In this document: positions 20,059 through 31,121 of the stretch, piece by piece
How the letters are laid out: every line of letters begins with the position of its first letter
How positions within the stretch are numbered: position 1 is the stretch's first letter
Assembly: GCA_001632435.1 (NCBI GenBank)
Contig: KV423954.1
Span: 72,888 to 136,887, forward strand
Reading direction: 5' to 3'
Length of the DNA: 64,000 nt
DNA from: Calocera cornea HHB12733
Lineage: Eukaryota > Basidiomycota > Dacrymycetes > Dacrymycetales > Dacrymycetaceae
Notes under the pieces: model-generated
Database searches by the model: none
Seen by the model: the letters and a program-made list of their open reading frames with translations, nothing else
What the model was told of the DNA's origin: nothing
Made by a program: the position numbers and the translations under genes

Positions 20059-21092
20059 TCAAACAAGCCGTTTTGGCGGCTCCTCCCTGATCTTCTCCTC
20101 CGCCTTCTTCTCAAAGTCCTCCACCTTGCTCTTCGCCTCCGCTGCTACCTTCCCTACTTCCGCCTTGGCCATCCCGAACGCCTCACCCACCTTGACGCCC
20201 GTCGCGCCCTCCACGGCGCCCACGCCGCGTTTGACCTCCCCGGCGAGCCAGTCCGTGCTCTGCTCGTACGCCTGCTTGGCTTGTGTCATAGTGGAAGCGG
20301 CGAGGTTCTCGATTTGCGTGTGCTGCACGGCGAGCGAAGGCAGGTAGAGCGACTCGAGTTCTTGGATGTAGGCGTAGATGTTGTGGGAGGTGCGCGGGAG
20401 GAAGTAGGACATGCTGGCGAGGAAGAAGGTCGGTGGGAGGAGGATCCGCAGGAGCATGCCTGACATCATCACGTCGGTACATGTTCGGCGTTAGAAAGAG
20501 GAGAAACGCACGATTTCTTCCGAGTACAGAGCCAGTGAGTGTGGCCACACCCACATACAAGATTCCGGGGGTCATCGGCTCGTCAGCAGGGACGATCTCC
20601 TTGACCTTCCCTACCCGCACAGTCCGTTCAGCACCGCACCCCTCCCACCCAATAAGAGGTAGCACCCACGCTCAACAGCCCGTTCAACACCGATCCACTC
20701 GTCCACACCTCCCTGCACACGGCCGCGCGTCTCGCTATACGCGCGGGTTGCGATCCTGCGTACGTGCCCGATGGACTCCTCCAGCTGGGAGGGTGTGTCG
20801 ACCAGGAGGATTTCCGGGGTTGGGTCGGGGTAGATCGACAGCTGAGAACGGGTCATCAAGTCAGCCGCTGCAATAACATCGGGCCAGAGGCGAACCTTGG
20901 TAGGTTTGGTCTCGCTGTCGAGACGGAGAGACGGCCGCGAGACGACAAACGCCGTAGCCAGCGTCGCAGCTCCCGCACCGAGGAGGGCAGTTCGAGCCGG
21001 CTACAAGTAATATACATATCAGCTCCGTGCTACACTGTCAACACCAGGGCTGAAGGTGTGCTGACCCGTTGCAGAGCTCGCGCAAATGACAT
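20059..21092 (-). CDS. MICOS subunit of the MIC26/MIC27 (apolipoprotein O-like) family
   Basis: Inner mitochondrial membrane protein that helps shape cristae. Five exons join to about 250 residues. The N-terminus [20 protein letters not shown] is basic and lacks acidic residues, as in a mitochondrial targeting sequence, and is followed by a hydrophobic patch. The conserved part reads [20 protein letters not shown], then [20 protein letters not shown] and the second membrane stretch [19 protein letters not shown], close to the glycine-containing segments of apolipoprotein O proteins. The C-terminal half is an amphipathic Ala/Lys/Glu coil ending EEPPKRLV. Whether it is the MIC26 or MIC27 equivalent cannot be decided. 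It shares a 204-bp divergent promoter with EMC1. Confidence 0.85.
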
Positions 21093-21296
21093 TGTCGTCG
21101 AGGGAGTGTGGGGAACTCGTGAGGCGAGGCAGAGAGGGAGGAGACCGCTTCCGAAAGTTCTGACGGAGTAAAGGTCGGCTCCGAACATTCCCCCGGAGCC
21201 GAGGAGTATTCGCCTGTGTGCAATATTCCGAGCCCGCCGTTTGACCGACGCGTGATACACGTCGACGTCGTGCGAAGCTCTCTCCGGCATCACAAG
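21093..21296. promoter_or_regulatory. Shared divergent promoter of MIC26/27 and EMC1
   Basis: Only 204 bp separate the two start codons, so both promoters must overlap. No TATA box recognised. Confidence 0.5.
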
Positions 21297-24200
21297 ATGC
21301 TGCCCTCAATACCCCTCCTCCTGCTCTCCCTCCTCCCCGTCTCCCTCGCACTCCCCTCCTACTCTCCGATATGGCATCGTCCCCTCCTTGGCCCGCCCCA
21401 AACGCCGTCCCAGATCCACCGCGTCCCGGGCGAGAACAAGACCGTCATCCTCGCCGGGAATCGCAAGGTCGTGGGAGGGCTCAATCCGGGGGATGGAGAG
21501 ATTGGTGGGTCTTCCGGTACACCTGTACATGGAGTTGAGGGATAGCTGATGTGGGGTAGTCTGGAGACAGATGCATGAGGAGGCCGACCCGGTGCTGAGG
21601 CACGCTTCGTCGGGCAGACGTACGCTGCCTTCCCCTGAATCCCCATGTGCACAGCGCTAACAACCTTTCTGCAGTAACAGCGACGCTCTCCGGACCATCT
21701 GGTTCCACTCTTCGCCTGTACACCCCCCATACGGGCGAGCTGGTACTCGAAGTCCTCCTGCACCTTCCAGAGGAAGGCACGCTCTTCACCCCTGGGGAAG
21801 TGGGGACTGGCCTGCAGTTTGTCGGGGAGGACCTCATGGTGCTCAGCGGAGGGAATGCCGTAAGAAAGATTGGCGCGGGAGGGGTGGAATGGGTTTGGAC
21901 ACCTGAGAAGTAAGCACCTCTGTCCCGGTGATGACCTCGAGATTGTGCTCATGGCGAGCAGTGCCGACGAAAGCTACCTGAAGCTATATGCAACGCCCTC
22001 GCACGTCCACCTGCTTGGAATTGACCCCTCAAGCAAGCACACTCACACTGTTCTCTCCCTCTCTACTGGCGAGCTGCTCTCCAGCTCCCCACTCGCGTTC
22101 CCGCACTCCTCCAAAGCCGAGCCCTTGATGCTGCACCCAAGCGTCGCCCTCGAAGTCCAGGACGGGAAGCTCCTATCCGTCAGCCTAGCCCTGCATGGCA
22201 AGCACAAAGTTCACACTCTCCCCGGGCACTGGGCCTCACTAGAGGACGTCGGGCTTGCCCCGCAAGGATACGTCATCGCACTCAAGGAGGACGGCGCTGC
22301 GCATGTCTTGCGCGCGACACCTGACGGGGCCATGGAGAGTGTGTGGGAGTTCTCGGAGAGCAAGAAGGCGGCACATTATACCGAGTCGGTGTTTGCCGGA
22401 GCACTGGATAAGACGGGGGCCCCGCATGTCGCGAGGGTGTACTGGACGCATTCGCTTAATGTGAGTCTTCCTCTACCACTTGCTTTCCTTAGCTTGGCAA
22501 CAAGCTAAGGAAGGGAAGGTGGGGGATCGTCCTGACGGGCGTAATAGCTGGCCAGTTTCAACCTATGGAGCGCGGGCGGTGTGGGCGGCCAGGGAATGGT
22601 CACGGGGTTCACCTTCCCTTTCCAGACCAAGGTGCACGGCACCATGAAAGATGTAAGCTGTCCCTGATATCCCAAGACAAGTTCTTGTATTGAGCAATAC
22701 CTGCAGATCGCACTCGAGGTGGGCCTCTCTTCCTCTACCCCCGTCAAGCCTATCCCGCGTTTCCTCCTGCACACGTCTACCGGATCTCTCCAGTTGTGGC
22801 AGGACGACAAGCTCCAATGGACGCGTGATGAGGGGCTGGGTGACCTGGTCGGCGGTGTTGCCTGGGCGGACCATGAGGAACAGCCCATCGCCCTCCCCGG
22901 TTCTCTGGCCGCGGCGATCGGCGACACTGCCTCGCCAATGGGCGACCGTGGAGTGGGAGACGCGCCCGAGCCCCTCGTGGCCAAGTGGGAGCGGCAGCTT
23001 GCCTCTGCCTGGCGCCTGCCGGGCTACGTCCTCTCGTTCCTCCTCCGCTTCGTAGAATCCGTCGTGCCCTCCGAGGGGTCTGCCCAGCTCTCGCATGCGC
23101 TACATAAGCTCGTGCTGGTTGCGGGGTCGACGGGCAAGATCTGGGCGCTGGATACGTCCCGTAAGGGAGGCGTGGTTTGGGACAGGATCTTGGGGATTAG
23201 TGGAGCGGAGGAGAACATGGGCAAGGTAGATGTGCAAAAGGTGCTGAGCGTTGGAGGTGTGGGGTGGGTGGTGATCGGGCACAGGAATGACAAGGATGTG
23301 AGCCGCTCACTGCTGCTTTGCCTAGCTGAATAGTTCTGACACTGCTGTAGGGCATCCACACAGCCGCATGGGAGATTGTTCCCTCAACAGGGGCGATCTA
23401 TCCTCCTCCTGGCCGCGAAGGTACCACCAACGGCCTCACGCTCTTTTCCGGTCGGCTGCTCGATGCCTTCATCCTTCCCTCAGACGGGACCAGCCAGAAC
23501 GAAACAGTCGTGCTGATCTCTCAAGACAAAGGCATCTACATCTTCCCCGATGACGCTGGGCGCGTCGCCTCTCTCTCGCATAGGGCGAAGCAAGTATACT
23601 TTTCCCTCCCCCTCTCGCTGCCCGACGTTACATTCGAACGTGCAACTCTCGAGGGCTTCGCCATCATTCCGCAGCACGAGTCTTTCGTGGCCTTGCAGAC
23701 ATTTGCAACACACTTGACGCCCTCGCCAAAGTCCGAGCTGCTGCAGCTCATCAGACCCCACCGTGGGCCGGTCGCTTCCCTCGGCAGGGTGATGGGCAAC
23801 AAGAAGACGCTGTACAAGTACCTTAATCCGCACCTTGTCGTCGCCCTTACCGAACATTTATCTGCCACTGACGGCGGGGAATGGTGTGGAGTTCATGTAG
23901 TGGATGAAGTGAGCGGCGCGGTGGTGTACGAAGCGAGCGTTCGTAAACCCTCTGGAAGGGAGTGCGGGATTAGCGCGGTGTTGGCCGACAACTGGCTGGT
24001 GTGGCATTTCTGGAATGACGGAAACTCGGGTGCCGTGGTTGCGAATGGTGGGGGCATGAGGACGAAAGGATGGAGGGTGGTTGTAGTGGAACTCTACGAG
24101 GGGGACGCTGATGAGGTGACTCGCAGGTTTGTTCTACACGATTTTCCAGTTTGAATGTTGCTAACAGTGTATTGTAGCGCCGAGCTGTCCAGCATGTCAG

Positions 24201-24821
24201 TCAACAGCACGCGCGTGCACGCTATCTCCCAGACCTATGGCTTCCCCTCCGCATGGAAGGCTGTGACTACTACATCGACCAAGTATGGCATCACCCTCAA
24301 AGACATCGTTGGTATGTACCTGTGTGTAAGGACTCCCGTGCTTTTGCTGAACTCAGATAGTTGCCAATGACCGCTCGCAAATCCAAGCATACCCGCACGC
24401 TATACTTGATCCACGCCGACCCGTCGGCAAGCTGACCTCCGAGCAGAAGGAGGAGCTGTTGATCCCCTTCGACTCTGTGATACCCGACGACCCGCGACGG
24501 ACCGTCTCCCAAAACATCCAGGTGATGGGCACGACGCGCCTGTCAACCACGCCAACAGCGTTGGAGTCCACAACACTGTTGCTCGCATCCGGGGTGGATC
24601 TATTCTTGGCGCGCTTATCCCCGTCCAGCACTTTCGACATCCTCAGTGACAGCTTCAACAAAACACAGTTGATCCTGACGATAATAGGGCTGATCGCGGG
24701 CATTGCGATCGTGAGGCCGATTGTGAGTTAATGTGTTAATCTAACGAACGCGCGCTGACGCGCGCTATTCTTTCAGGTCGAGAGCAAGAAAGTGCGGCAG
24801 CGGTGGTATAGCACAACTTAG
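21297..24821 (+). CDS. EMC1: ER membrane protein complex subunit 1
   Basis: Largest lumenal subunit of the EMC insertase. About ten exons; the protein is roughly 950 residues, as in the family. A signal peptide (MLPSIPLLLLSLLPVSLALP) is followed by YSPIWHRPLLG. A beta-propeller region of PQQ-like blades runs through GLNPGDGEIVWRQM, LRLYTPHTGELVLEVLL and WALDTSRKGGVVWDRILG. The C-terminal part carries the EMC1-specific region around TYGFPSAWKAVTTTSTKYGI, then AYPHAILDPRRPVGKL and IPFDSVIPDDPRRTVSQN. A single membrane anchor, LILTIIGLIAGIAIVRPIV, precedes a short cytosolic tail KKVRQRWYSTT. The last intron falls inside the end of the anchor. Recognition rests on order and motifs. Confidence 0.92.
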
Positions 24822-25764
24822 ACGATATAACACTGGGGCAATTGGGTCTATTGGTATAATACCTTGATGCAGTCAGATCGCCTGCCGAGAGCTTCCGCGG
24901 CCGTGTCTTTGTGTGCTCGGGCGAGTCATAAAGATACTGGTTTGAGCCACTGCGGCGGAAGCAATTTGAGACTTGAGCGGGAGCAAACAACAGGTGGAGC
25001 GGAAGTAACGAGATGCCATGTCTTACTCCCGCTCGGGATGTCTTGCTTCAGTGGGGCACAGAAGGAGACGGCACTAGACAGCCCAGACGGATGCAGATAT
25101 ATTCCCGGAAGCAGACCAAGCAACAGGAGTACATTCATCACCAGAGGCAGATTACTGGGCAGAAGTAAGTTGCGGGGCCAAACCTAATTTTGCAGCTGAA
25201 GAAGAAGAGGCAGTGGGATGAGATCTAGACAGCGGAAGCAAACATTCACCAGATGCAAACCGAAGAACGGAGCCAAAGTAATTACGGGAAGCAGAGTATT
25301 GGACGGATGCAGAAGCTGTGTGGGAAGCAAGATATATATATCGGAAGTAGATACGGGGGCGGACGCCAAAAAGCGGAAGTAAATGCCACAGCGGAAGCAC
25401 CACCGATACCGGAAGCAAATCTATGACCGGAGACAAAATGGATAGCGGAGTATAATGCTGGACAGAGGCATAGGGGAGGTCAAGTCTGAAGCAGAAGCAA
25501 ATGTAACCACGGGAGCAAACGATCTAGGGGAATCAAAGTCCTCAGGGGAAGCTTGCTCCTGACGGATGTATATATTCCCGCAGCGGGAGCAGAGTTGGCG
25601 GCGGAAGTAAAGCTATCATGATGTCTTTGCTCCCGAGATCCACCTCCACCATAAACTGGCGAGTCATATGGACCCTGGCCCGGACAGAAATTGCACTCTG
25701 CCGGCATGGTCATGTTGTATAGAAACACTGCCTTGTCGACTCCCCGTTGACTCCAACAACCACC
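24822..25764. other. Intergenic region filled by array A2
   Basis: 943 bp between EMC1 and the next plus-strand gene, of which about 700 bp is motif array. The last 125 bp is the promoter of the hydrolase gene. Confidence 0.5.
24945..25640. repeat. GGAAGC-motif array A2
   Basis: About 30 degenerate copies of CGGAAGYAAA spaced mostly 15-22 nt apart; good examples are GCGGAAGCAAAC near 25231, GCGGAAGTAAATG near 25373, CCGGAAGCAAATC near 25410 and GGCGGAAGTAAAG near 25598. Linkers of 8-10 nt show no conservation. Most copies run forward, but reversed copies occur at about 25023-25050 (TTACTCCCGC, TTGCTTCAG) and at the right end (TTTGCTCCCG near 25625). Confidence 0.75.
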
Positions 25765-26763
25765 ATGAATCGCTCCATACCCGTCGTCCGGAGGCTCAGC
25801 TCCCTTTCTCCGCCTCCTCGCGACAGCCAGACGTTGACTTTACCATCGGGCCGCGTTCTCGGCTATGCAGAGTACGGCGTCCCCACCGGCTTCCCCCTAT
25901 TCTACTTCCACGGCTACCCGTCCTGCCGGCTCGAAGGCTCCGCTGCCGACGCCCTTGCAAAGCAGAAGAATCTCCGCCTGATCTGCATTGATCGCCCCGG
26001 ATTCGGCCTCTCCACCTTCCAGCCGGGGAGGCGTTTCGCCGACTGGCCGGCGGACGTACAGGCGTTCGCGGACCATGCGCACTTGGAGCGTTTCTCCGTA
26101 CTCGGCGGGTCGGGTGGGGGCCCGTACGCCATTGCCTGTGCACGCTTTCTCCCGCCCGAGCGGCTCACCAGCGTGGGTGTCATGGCGGGCGGCCCACCCT
26201 GGATCGCAGGGCATCAGCACATGATGCGCTCCGCGCGGTTCCTCCGCATGATGGCGCGGTGGTGGCCATCCCTGGTTGGGGCAGTCGTGGGGTTGCTGAT
26301 GAGGGGTGTCGTGTGGGCGCTGAGCACGAGCGGGGGGATGAACTGGCTCCGTAATTTCCTTAGGGAGGCGGACAGGAAGGTGAGGGAGGGGAACGGGGAG
26401 AAGGTCGCGCCGCTGGAGGTCCAGCCGGAACCTCAAGACAAGAAGACGGCCGAGGAGAAGCGAGCGGAGGTCATGCGCATGCTCAGTGAGCCCTTCGCCC
26501 AGGGCACGAAGGGTTTCGTGCAGGAGACGGTGCTCCTCTCTGCGGACGACTGGGGCTTCAAGTTCGAAGACGTAACATACCCTGTGCAGCTCTGGCACGG
26601 CACCAAGGACATCAACTCGCCGATCGTGATGATCAAATACATGACGGAGCGGATGCCCAACTGCACGCTAAAGGAGCTCAATATGGGGCATTTCGGTATC
26701 ATGGCGTATCTGGGCCACATCTTCGACGAGCTTGTGCCAGAACAGGTGAGGGACGGGCGTTAG
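25765..26763 (+). CDS. Alpha/beta hydrolase
   Basis: Single exon, 332 residues from the ATG at 25765. The strand LFYFHGYPSCRLEG gives the HG oxyanion region, DRPGFGLS follows, and the nucleophile elbow reads VLGGSGGGPYA (G-G-S-G-G). The acid is in LWHGTKDINSP and the histidine in LNMGHFGIM, so the triad is complete. A lid or insertion with two hydrophobic segments (around VVGLLMRGVVWAL) and a charged stretch separates nucleophile from acid. Substrate unknown; it resembles fungal hydrolases of the epoxide hydrolase/esterase fold. Lies just after array A2. Confidence 0.87.
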   Translation: MNRSIPVVRRLSSLSPPPRDSQTLTLPSGRVLGYAEYGVPTGFPLFYFHGYPSCRLEGSAADALAKQKNLRLICIDRPGFGLSTFQPGRRFADWPADVQAFADHAHLERFSVLGGSGGGPYAIACARFLPPERLTSVGVMAGGPPWIAGHQHMMRSARFLRMMARWWPSLVGAVVGLLMRGVVWALSTSGGMNWLRNFLREADRKVREGNGEKVAPLEVQPEPQDKKTAEEKRAEVMRMLSEPFAQGTKGFVQETVLLSADDWGFKFEDVTYPVQLWHGTKDINSPIVMIKYMTERMPNCTLKELNMGHFGIMAYLGHIFDELVPEQVRDGR

Positions 26764-26879
26764 GCGATTGGGACGAAGGAACATCGATTCTTATTATACC
26801 TCTCTGCTCATCCGTCACCACTCATACCACACCTGCAATTGTACATTATCGCACACACCCTTCATATAACACCTGTCTT

Positions 26880-27985
26880 TCACTGGCCAAACGCAATGTC
26901 GAGCCTCTCAATCGCATCCCGAATGAACTCCTTCCCCTTCGCAGTGACCCTATCGAGCGAGCCAAAGTTATGTGGCACGCCCTCATACACCTTGAGCTCG
27001 CTCTTCCCCCCATTCTCGAGCGTCTTCTTGTGATACGCAATCCCCTCGTCTTTCAGGAAGTCGAGCCCCGCGACAGCCACGAACTGCGGTGCGATCTTGG
27101 CAAAGTTCTCCTTGGGCGCGAGGATGGGAGAGGCCTCCCACTCCTCCGGCGGGGCCTTGAATAGCCCGTAGAACCACTGCATACGCGCGGCGGGGAGAGC
27201 AGGGGCGAAGGCGTAGTCGGTGCGCGACGGGTAGGCGGTCGTCGTGGGAGAGAGGTCGGTGCAGGGGACGAGGAGGAGCTGGTACACGAGCGGGATGGGA
27301 GGAGAGCGCAGGGCCGACTTGTGCGCTACCACCGCGGAGAGGTGTCCACCGCTACACCCATCCAATACCTGTCAGAATGATCCAAAGAAACGTAGGCAAG
27401 GGCAAGAGACGCACGCCGACCCTCCGCCCACGGCGATCTTGTTTGGGTTGATGCCGATCTCCTCTGGGCCCTTGTCGTGCACCCATTGGAGGACGTCCCA
27501 CGAGTCCTCCACCGCCGCGGGGTAAACATGCTCCGGCGCTAGGCGGTAGTCGACGCTCACAACCACGCACTTGCTGCCTGCCGCACCGTCATACACCGCC
27601 GCAGACAGCGGGGAAGGGGAGACGCACCAATACAGAGCTGGGTGCACATCGCCGCCGAGCTATCGAGCGTGCCGAGCACCCACCCGCCCCCGTGATAGTA
27701 CACGAGCACGGGCCACCCGCCCTCCGGCTTCTCTCCAGGGGGCGTATACACCCTGACATTCGGGTTCTTCCCGATCCCGCCTATGTCCCTCTCCGACCCC
27801 ACCTGCAGCGGGGCCGAGGCGCCGGAGCCGACGAGGTACTGGTCCCGGATTGTGGGGTCGAACGGGGCAGTGTAGTCCAAGGCGGGCAGGCCGAGCAGCG
27901 TGGTGTTGTAGTAGTGGACGTAGTCGGCGTCCATCAGCGGGACGAGGTGGGGGGCAATGGGCCCGGCGGTGAGGAGGTAGGCCAT
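26880..27985 (-). CDS. Hormone-sensitive-lipase-type alpha/beta hydrolase
   Basis: Esterase/lipase of the HSL (bacterial family IV-like) group. Three exons. The oxyanion motif is VYYHGGGWVLG, then VVSVDYRLAPEHVYPAAVED, and the nucleophile elbow is VGGGSAGGH, formed exactly across an intron (GGGSA before, GGH after). The acid is in VAGLDFLKDEG and the histidine in EGVPHNFGS. Start is the ATG at 27983-27985 (MAYLLTAGPIAPHLVPLM). No secretion signal seen, so probably cytosolic. It converges on the preceding hydrolase gene with a 116-bp gap, but the two hydrolases belong to different groups and are not a recent duplicate pair. Confidence 0.88.
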
Positions 27986-28437
27986 GGGTGCTCAGTGTCC
28001 GACGGTCAGACTGCCGGTGTTCGTTCGTCGAAGAGGAGGAGCAACAGCGGAGCAGAGATGGGCCAGCATCGAGCTTATGTATGCTTGAGAGCGCCCTCCA
28101 CCCACCGGAACGCTGTCAGGAATGCCAACGACAGCATCGAGCACGCGCAGAGGACAGTCGGGAGACCATCGGGTGCGCCGATACGCGTGCCGCCGTGGGG
28201 TCTTATCGGAGTCGGCCCGTCGGGGAAGCGTTGCGCCGACCGGAACCGGCAACAACGGAGCGATTCGGCGACTGTGCCGTATCCTACTGTTGCACGCTAA
28301 GAGCGTGAGGGATGCTTGTGCTTAGCGTATCTCGTATTGCACTGAATGCGGTTCTAGCCATACATAGGTATTCGTGGGATGGGTATACAGTCAGTGCACT
28401 ACTGTACTGGCTGCACTTCTACGGCAGTCGAGCCTGC
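27986..28437. other. Intergenic, no gene seen
   Basis: Upstream of the HSL-type gene and 3' flank of the OGFr-domain gene. Nothing recognised. Confidence 0.35.
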
Positions 28438-29595
28438 TCACGCAACGCCCTCAGCCTTAGGCGCCTGTGAATCCTGCTGCTCCTCCAGCTGCTCCCCCTG
28501 TTCCTTCTCGCCCTGTTCCTGCTCCGCAGGCGCGTCTCCCCACCTCCCCGTCTCCTTATACCTCTGTACAGCCTCCCTATACTGGGACACGCCCCAACCG
28601 TCCTCCCTTCTCACTTTCTCTATCGTCCCCCTTACCCACTCCCTCACCCCTTCATCCCTAATGCAGTACCTCCAATAGCCATCCATGCTCCGCACCAGGC
28701 CTGCTGAGCGCAGCCGCGGCTTGGGGTGGGTGTCCGTGGGACTAGGGTGCTGCAGAGCCAGGATGAAGAGGAGGAAGGAGGGGACGTAGTGCGCGTGCCC
28801 GAGCTCGTGCAGGGACTTAAGGATACGGGTTATGCCTGCCGGCAACAAGCGCACAATGAATCAGCAGGGCGGGGCGAAACAGCACAGAGCGCGACGCACG
28901 GAGATAGTTGTGCATGCTATGCTCGAGGTTGTAGAACCGTGCTGGCCATCCGCCGTCCGACTTGTCCGGCGCGAGGGTGACATCCAGCTCGCCTGTGGCC
29001 GGGTCAACCAGCCGAAGTCCATAGAATGCTAGCATGATCTCTGCCATACTGTCAGCTGATGCTCGATGCGTGGCAAGACGCTGCAGGGCCGTGACGCAGG
29101 ACGACAACAGGGCAGCAGAGAAAGGGAGATGGAGAGCTCACCATAGGACTCCCTAAATCGCTCCATAACCAGCTCGCTATCCTTCATCCTTCCAATCTCA
29201 TGCACCTGCAATGGCCTCGCCCTCGGGTTGACGCCCTGCTCGCGGATGGGGAACAGCCACTGCACAAAGTCGTGTTTCCACTCGAGCTGATCCCAGTCGC
29301 CCCGGAGTTCGGTCTGCATGGAAATCACTCCATTGGTAGAGGGGGGAGGTGCGGAGTAGAATGTGTAATTTGGGCATTGGGAGGGTGGTGAGCGGAGCTG
29401 GGAGGGGTAGGCGAGGAGGAAGTCGCGCATGTCGCGGGAGAGCGGGGCTGCCGGGTGAAGAAGGGCCGGCTGCATCTTGTGCGTCGGGAGGGCGATGGAC
29501 TGCAGCTGAGGTGGTGGTAGGAAGGAGAGAGCGGTCCTCCCCAATGCTCGTGGCATGAGTCTGCCACCCGTAACTGGAACGCGCGGGAACAGCAT
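28438..29595 (-). CDS. OGFr-domain (opioid growth factor receptor conserved region) protein
   Basis: Three exons, about 350 residues. The conserved core reads CPNYTFYS, then DWDQLEWKHDFVQWLFPIRE, GVNPRARPLQVHEI, ..ESYEIMLAFYGLRLVDPATG, then FYNLEHSMHNYL-RITRILKSLHELG across the second intron, and SMDGYWRYCIRD. These match the OGFr core (FIQWLFP, ERLVRAYELMLGFYG, NLRITRILKSLGELG). The C-terminus is Glu/Gln-rich (EQEQGEKEQGEQLEEQQ). Fungal members have no established role and opioid binding should not be assumed. Start is the ATG at 29593-29595; its promoter lies against motif array A3. Confidence 0.9.
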
Positions 29596-29674
29596 GGACA
29601 CGCCCACAGAATGGCCATATTCGCGTTTGGCCCAGGGACCTACACTCGGAGCCGACTCCGGGAGAGCCCTCGCA

Positions 29675-30480
29675 GGATTTACTTCCGGATTTGGTTCTGC
29701 TTCCGTGAGCTCCTGCGATTACATGGTTTCCGCTTTCACATTGCTTCCGCTTGTCAGCACATTTGCGTCCGCTAATACACTTGATCCCGTTCGAGTATTG
29801 GCTTCCGCCTTTCAGTTCGTTTCCTGCATTGCTTGCTTGGGCACAAAGTAGCTTCCGCCGTAGATCTATGTCCACAAAATATCAGTTTTGAGTGAAAGTA
29901 AAGTAAATAGCCCAAGCAATCACTTATGCTGAAGCAACTGAATAGCGGAAGTTGATGCAAGCAAATAGATCGGAGGCAAAGAGACACCGGAAACAAAAAC
30001 AAAAGCGGAGGCAATTGGCTTGACCGAAGCAGATATTGGTTGAGCGGAAGCAAATATTTTCGCCGAAGTTAATGAGTTCAACGGAAGCATCGTTCCGCGG
30101 AAGCAAATTATGGGGCGGAAGTGAAGTGTTCACGGAAGTAAATGTAGGCAAGGAAGTAGATAGCAGCCACGGAAGTAAATATTTGGGCGGGAGCAAATAC
30201 CGACCGAGCTCCCTGAGGCGAGCGCGGGAGCAAACCGGGCACTCTGTATGTCTCGTCACCCTCGCCCGCCGAGATCCTGAAGCCGATTCGAGGATGACTC
30301 TCACACCGCGGCAAATTATCTGCAACCGCAGCAGTACGCGGAAGTATAGAGGAGGCAACGGAAGCAAAGTTTTGCACTGGAAACAATGGGTTGGGGAGGT
30401 GGAAGCAAAGATAGAGAAGGGGCAGGAAATGCCAACGAGCGGGAGTAAATCGACCCGGAGCCGCCGGATGTTGCTCCCGC
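29675..30480. repeat. GGAAGC-motif array A3, two arms of opposite polarity
   Basis: Left arm (about 29675-29870) carries reversed cores: TTACTTCCGG, ATTGCTTCCGC, TGGCTTCCGCC. Right arm (about 29945-30450) carries forward cores: GCGGAAGCAAATA, CGGAAGTAAATG, GCGGGAGCAAATA. In the stretch 30005-30190 twelve successive cores are 16-21 nt apart, averaging about 18. The right end closes with a reversed copy, TTGCTCCCGCTC near 30472. It fills the space between the divergently oriented OGFr-domain gene and the 70-residue ORF. Not coding. Confidence 0.78.
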
Positions 30481-30712
30481 TCACGTCCACGGAGCCTGAG
30501 TGCCGTGTGTGCAAGTCCAGCCGGATAAAATACGGCTCCGAGGTGGATGACGTCGCCGCCGCGATGATTGAAGGCGACGATCCCTGACTCCCTCGAGCTA
30601 AGCACACGACCCCACCTAAACGACCAACCAGGCTACCAGCGCGAAACAGTCCAACTTTAGCGCCCACCAACACCTGCCCCGAGTCAACTGGAAGACCGAC
30701 AGGAAAGAGAAC

Positions 30713-30925
30713 ATGTCTGACACGCCCTCCGAAGACTCCTCACCTATTGGCTCGGCCCTCGATCAGGCGAGCGATCGGATTGTAGAGAGCGGCAAGCCTC
30801 CCGTGAGGGGGGTTATAGACTTTGATAAGACAGTTGGAGGACAGCAGGATCTAACCCCTGGGGATGGGATGGCGGAGATCACGGATGAAAAGAGACAATG
30901 GGTGCATGAGGGAAAAGAAGAGTAA
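30713..30925 (+). CDS. Small acidic protein, hypothetical
   Basis: Single open frame of 70 residues starting MSDTPSEDSSPIGSALDQAS, rich in Asp, Glu and Ser, with a Gly/Val-rich middle (PVRGVIDFDKTVGGQQD) and the end RQWVHEGKEE. No family recognised and no targeting signal. The ATG follows a CGACAGGAAAGAGAAC context and the composition is coding-like, but there is no independent support; it could also be the last exon of a gene whose upstream part I cannot see in array A3. Confidence 0.45.
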   Translation: MSDTPSEDSSPIGSALDQASDRIVESGKPPVRGVIDFDKTVGGQQDLTPGDGMAEITDEKRQWVHEGKEE

Positions 30926-31121
30926 TGAAGATGTATTGTGTTGCCAATGATGCGCAGAATGGAACTGACATGGCTTGAAAGTCGCCCAACACAATAAGCA
31001 ATCAACTCAATCATCACGATGTACCATTATACGCCATGTATCGAATAACGAATACCAATCCAAAAGCCTCTTGCATAGTTTACAGTGCCCCCCTGCTTAC
31101 CTCGTTACTTCTCAGTTGCGC

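Noticed and set aside
25747..25764. Longer start (TTG) for the alpha/beta hydrolase
   Set aside because: TTG is not a normal nuclear start; the first ATG is at 25765.
25897..26598. 233-codon minus-strand frame opposite the alpha/beta hydrolase
   Set aside because: Shadow of a GC-rich exon; the plus-strand triad motifs are complete.
24945..30480. Arrays read as a CRISPR-like repeat/spacer structure
   Set aside because: The host is a eukaryote, the core is short and degenerate, the linkers are only 8-10 nt, copies occur in both orientations, and there are no cas genes.
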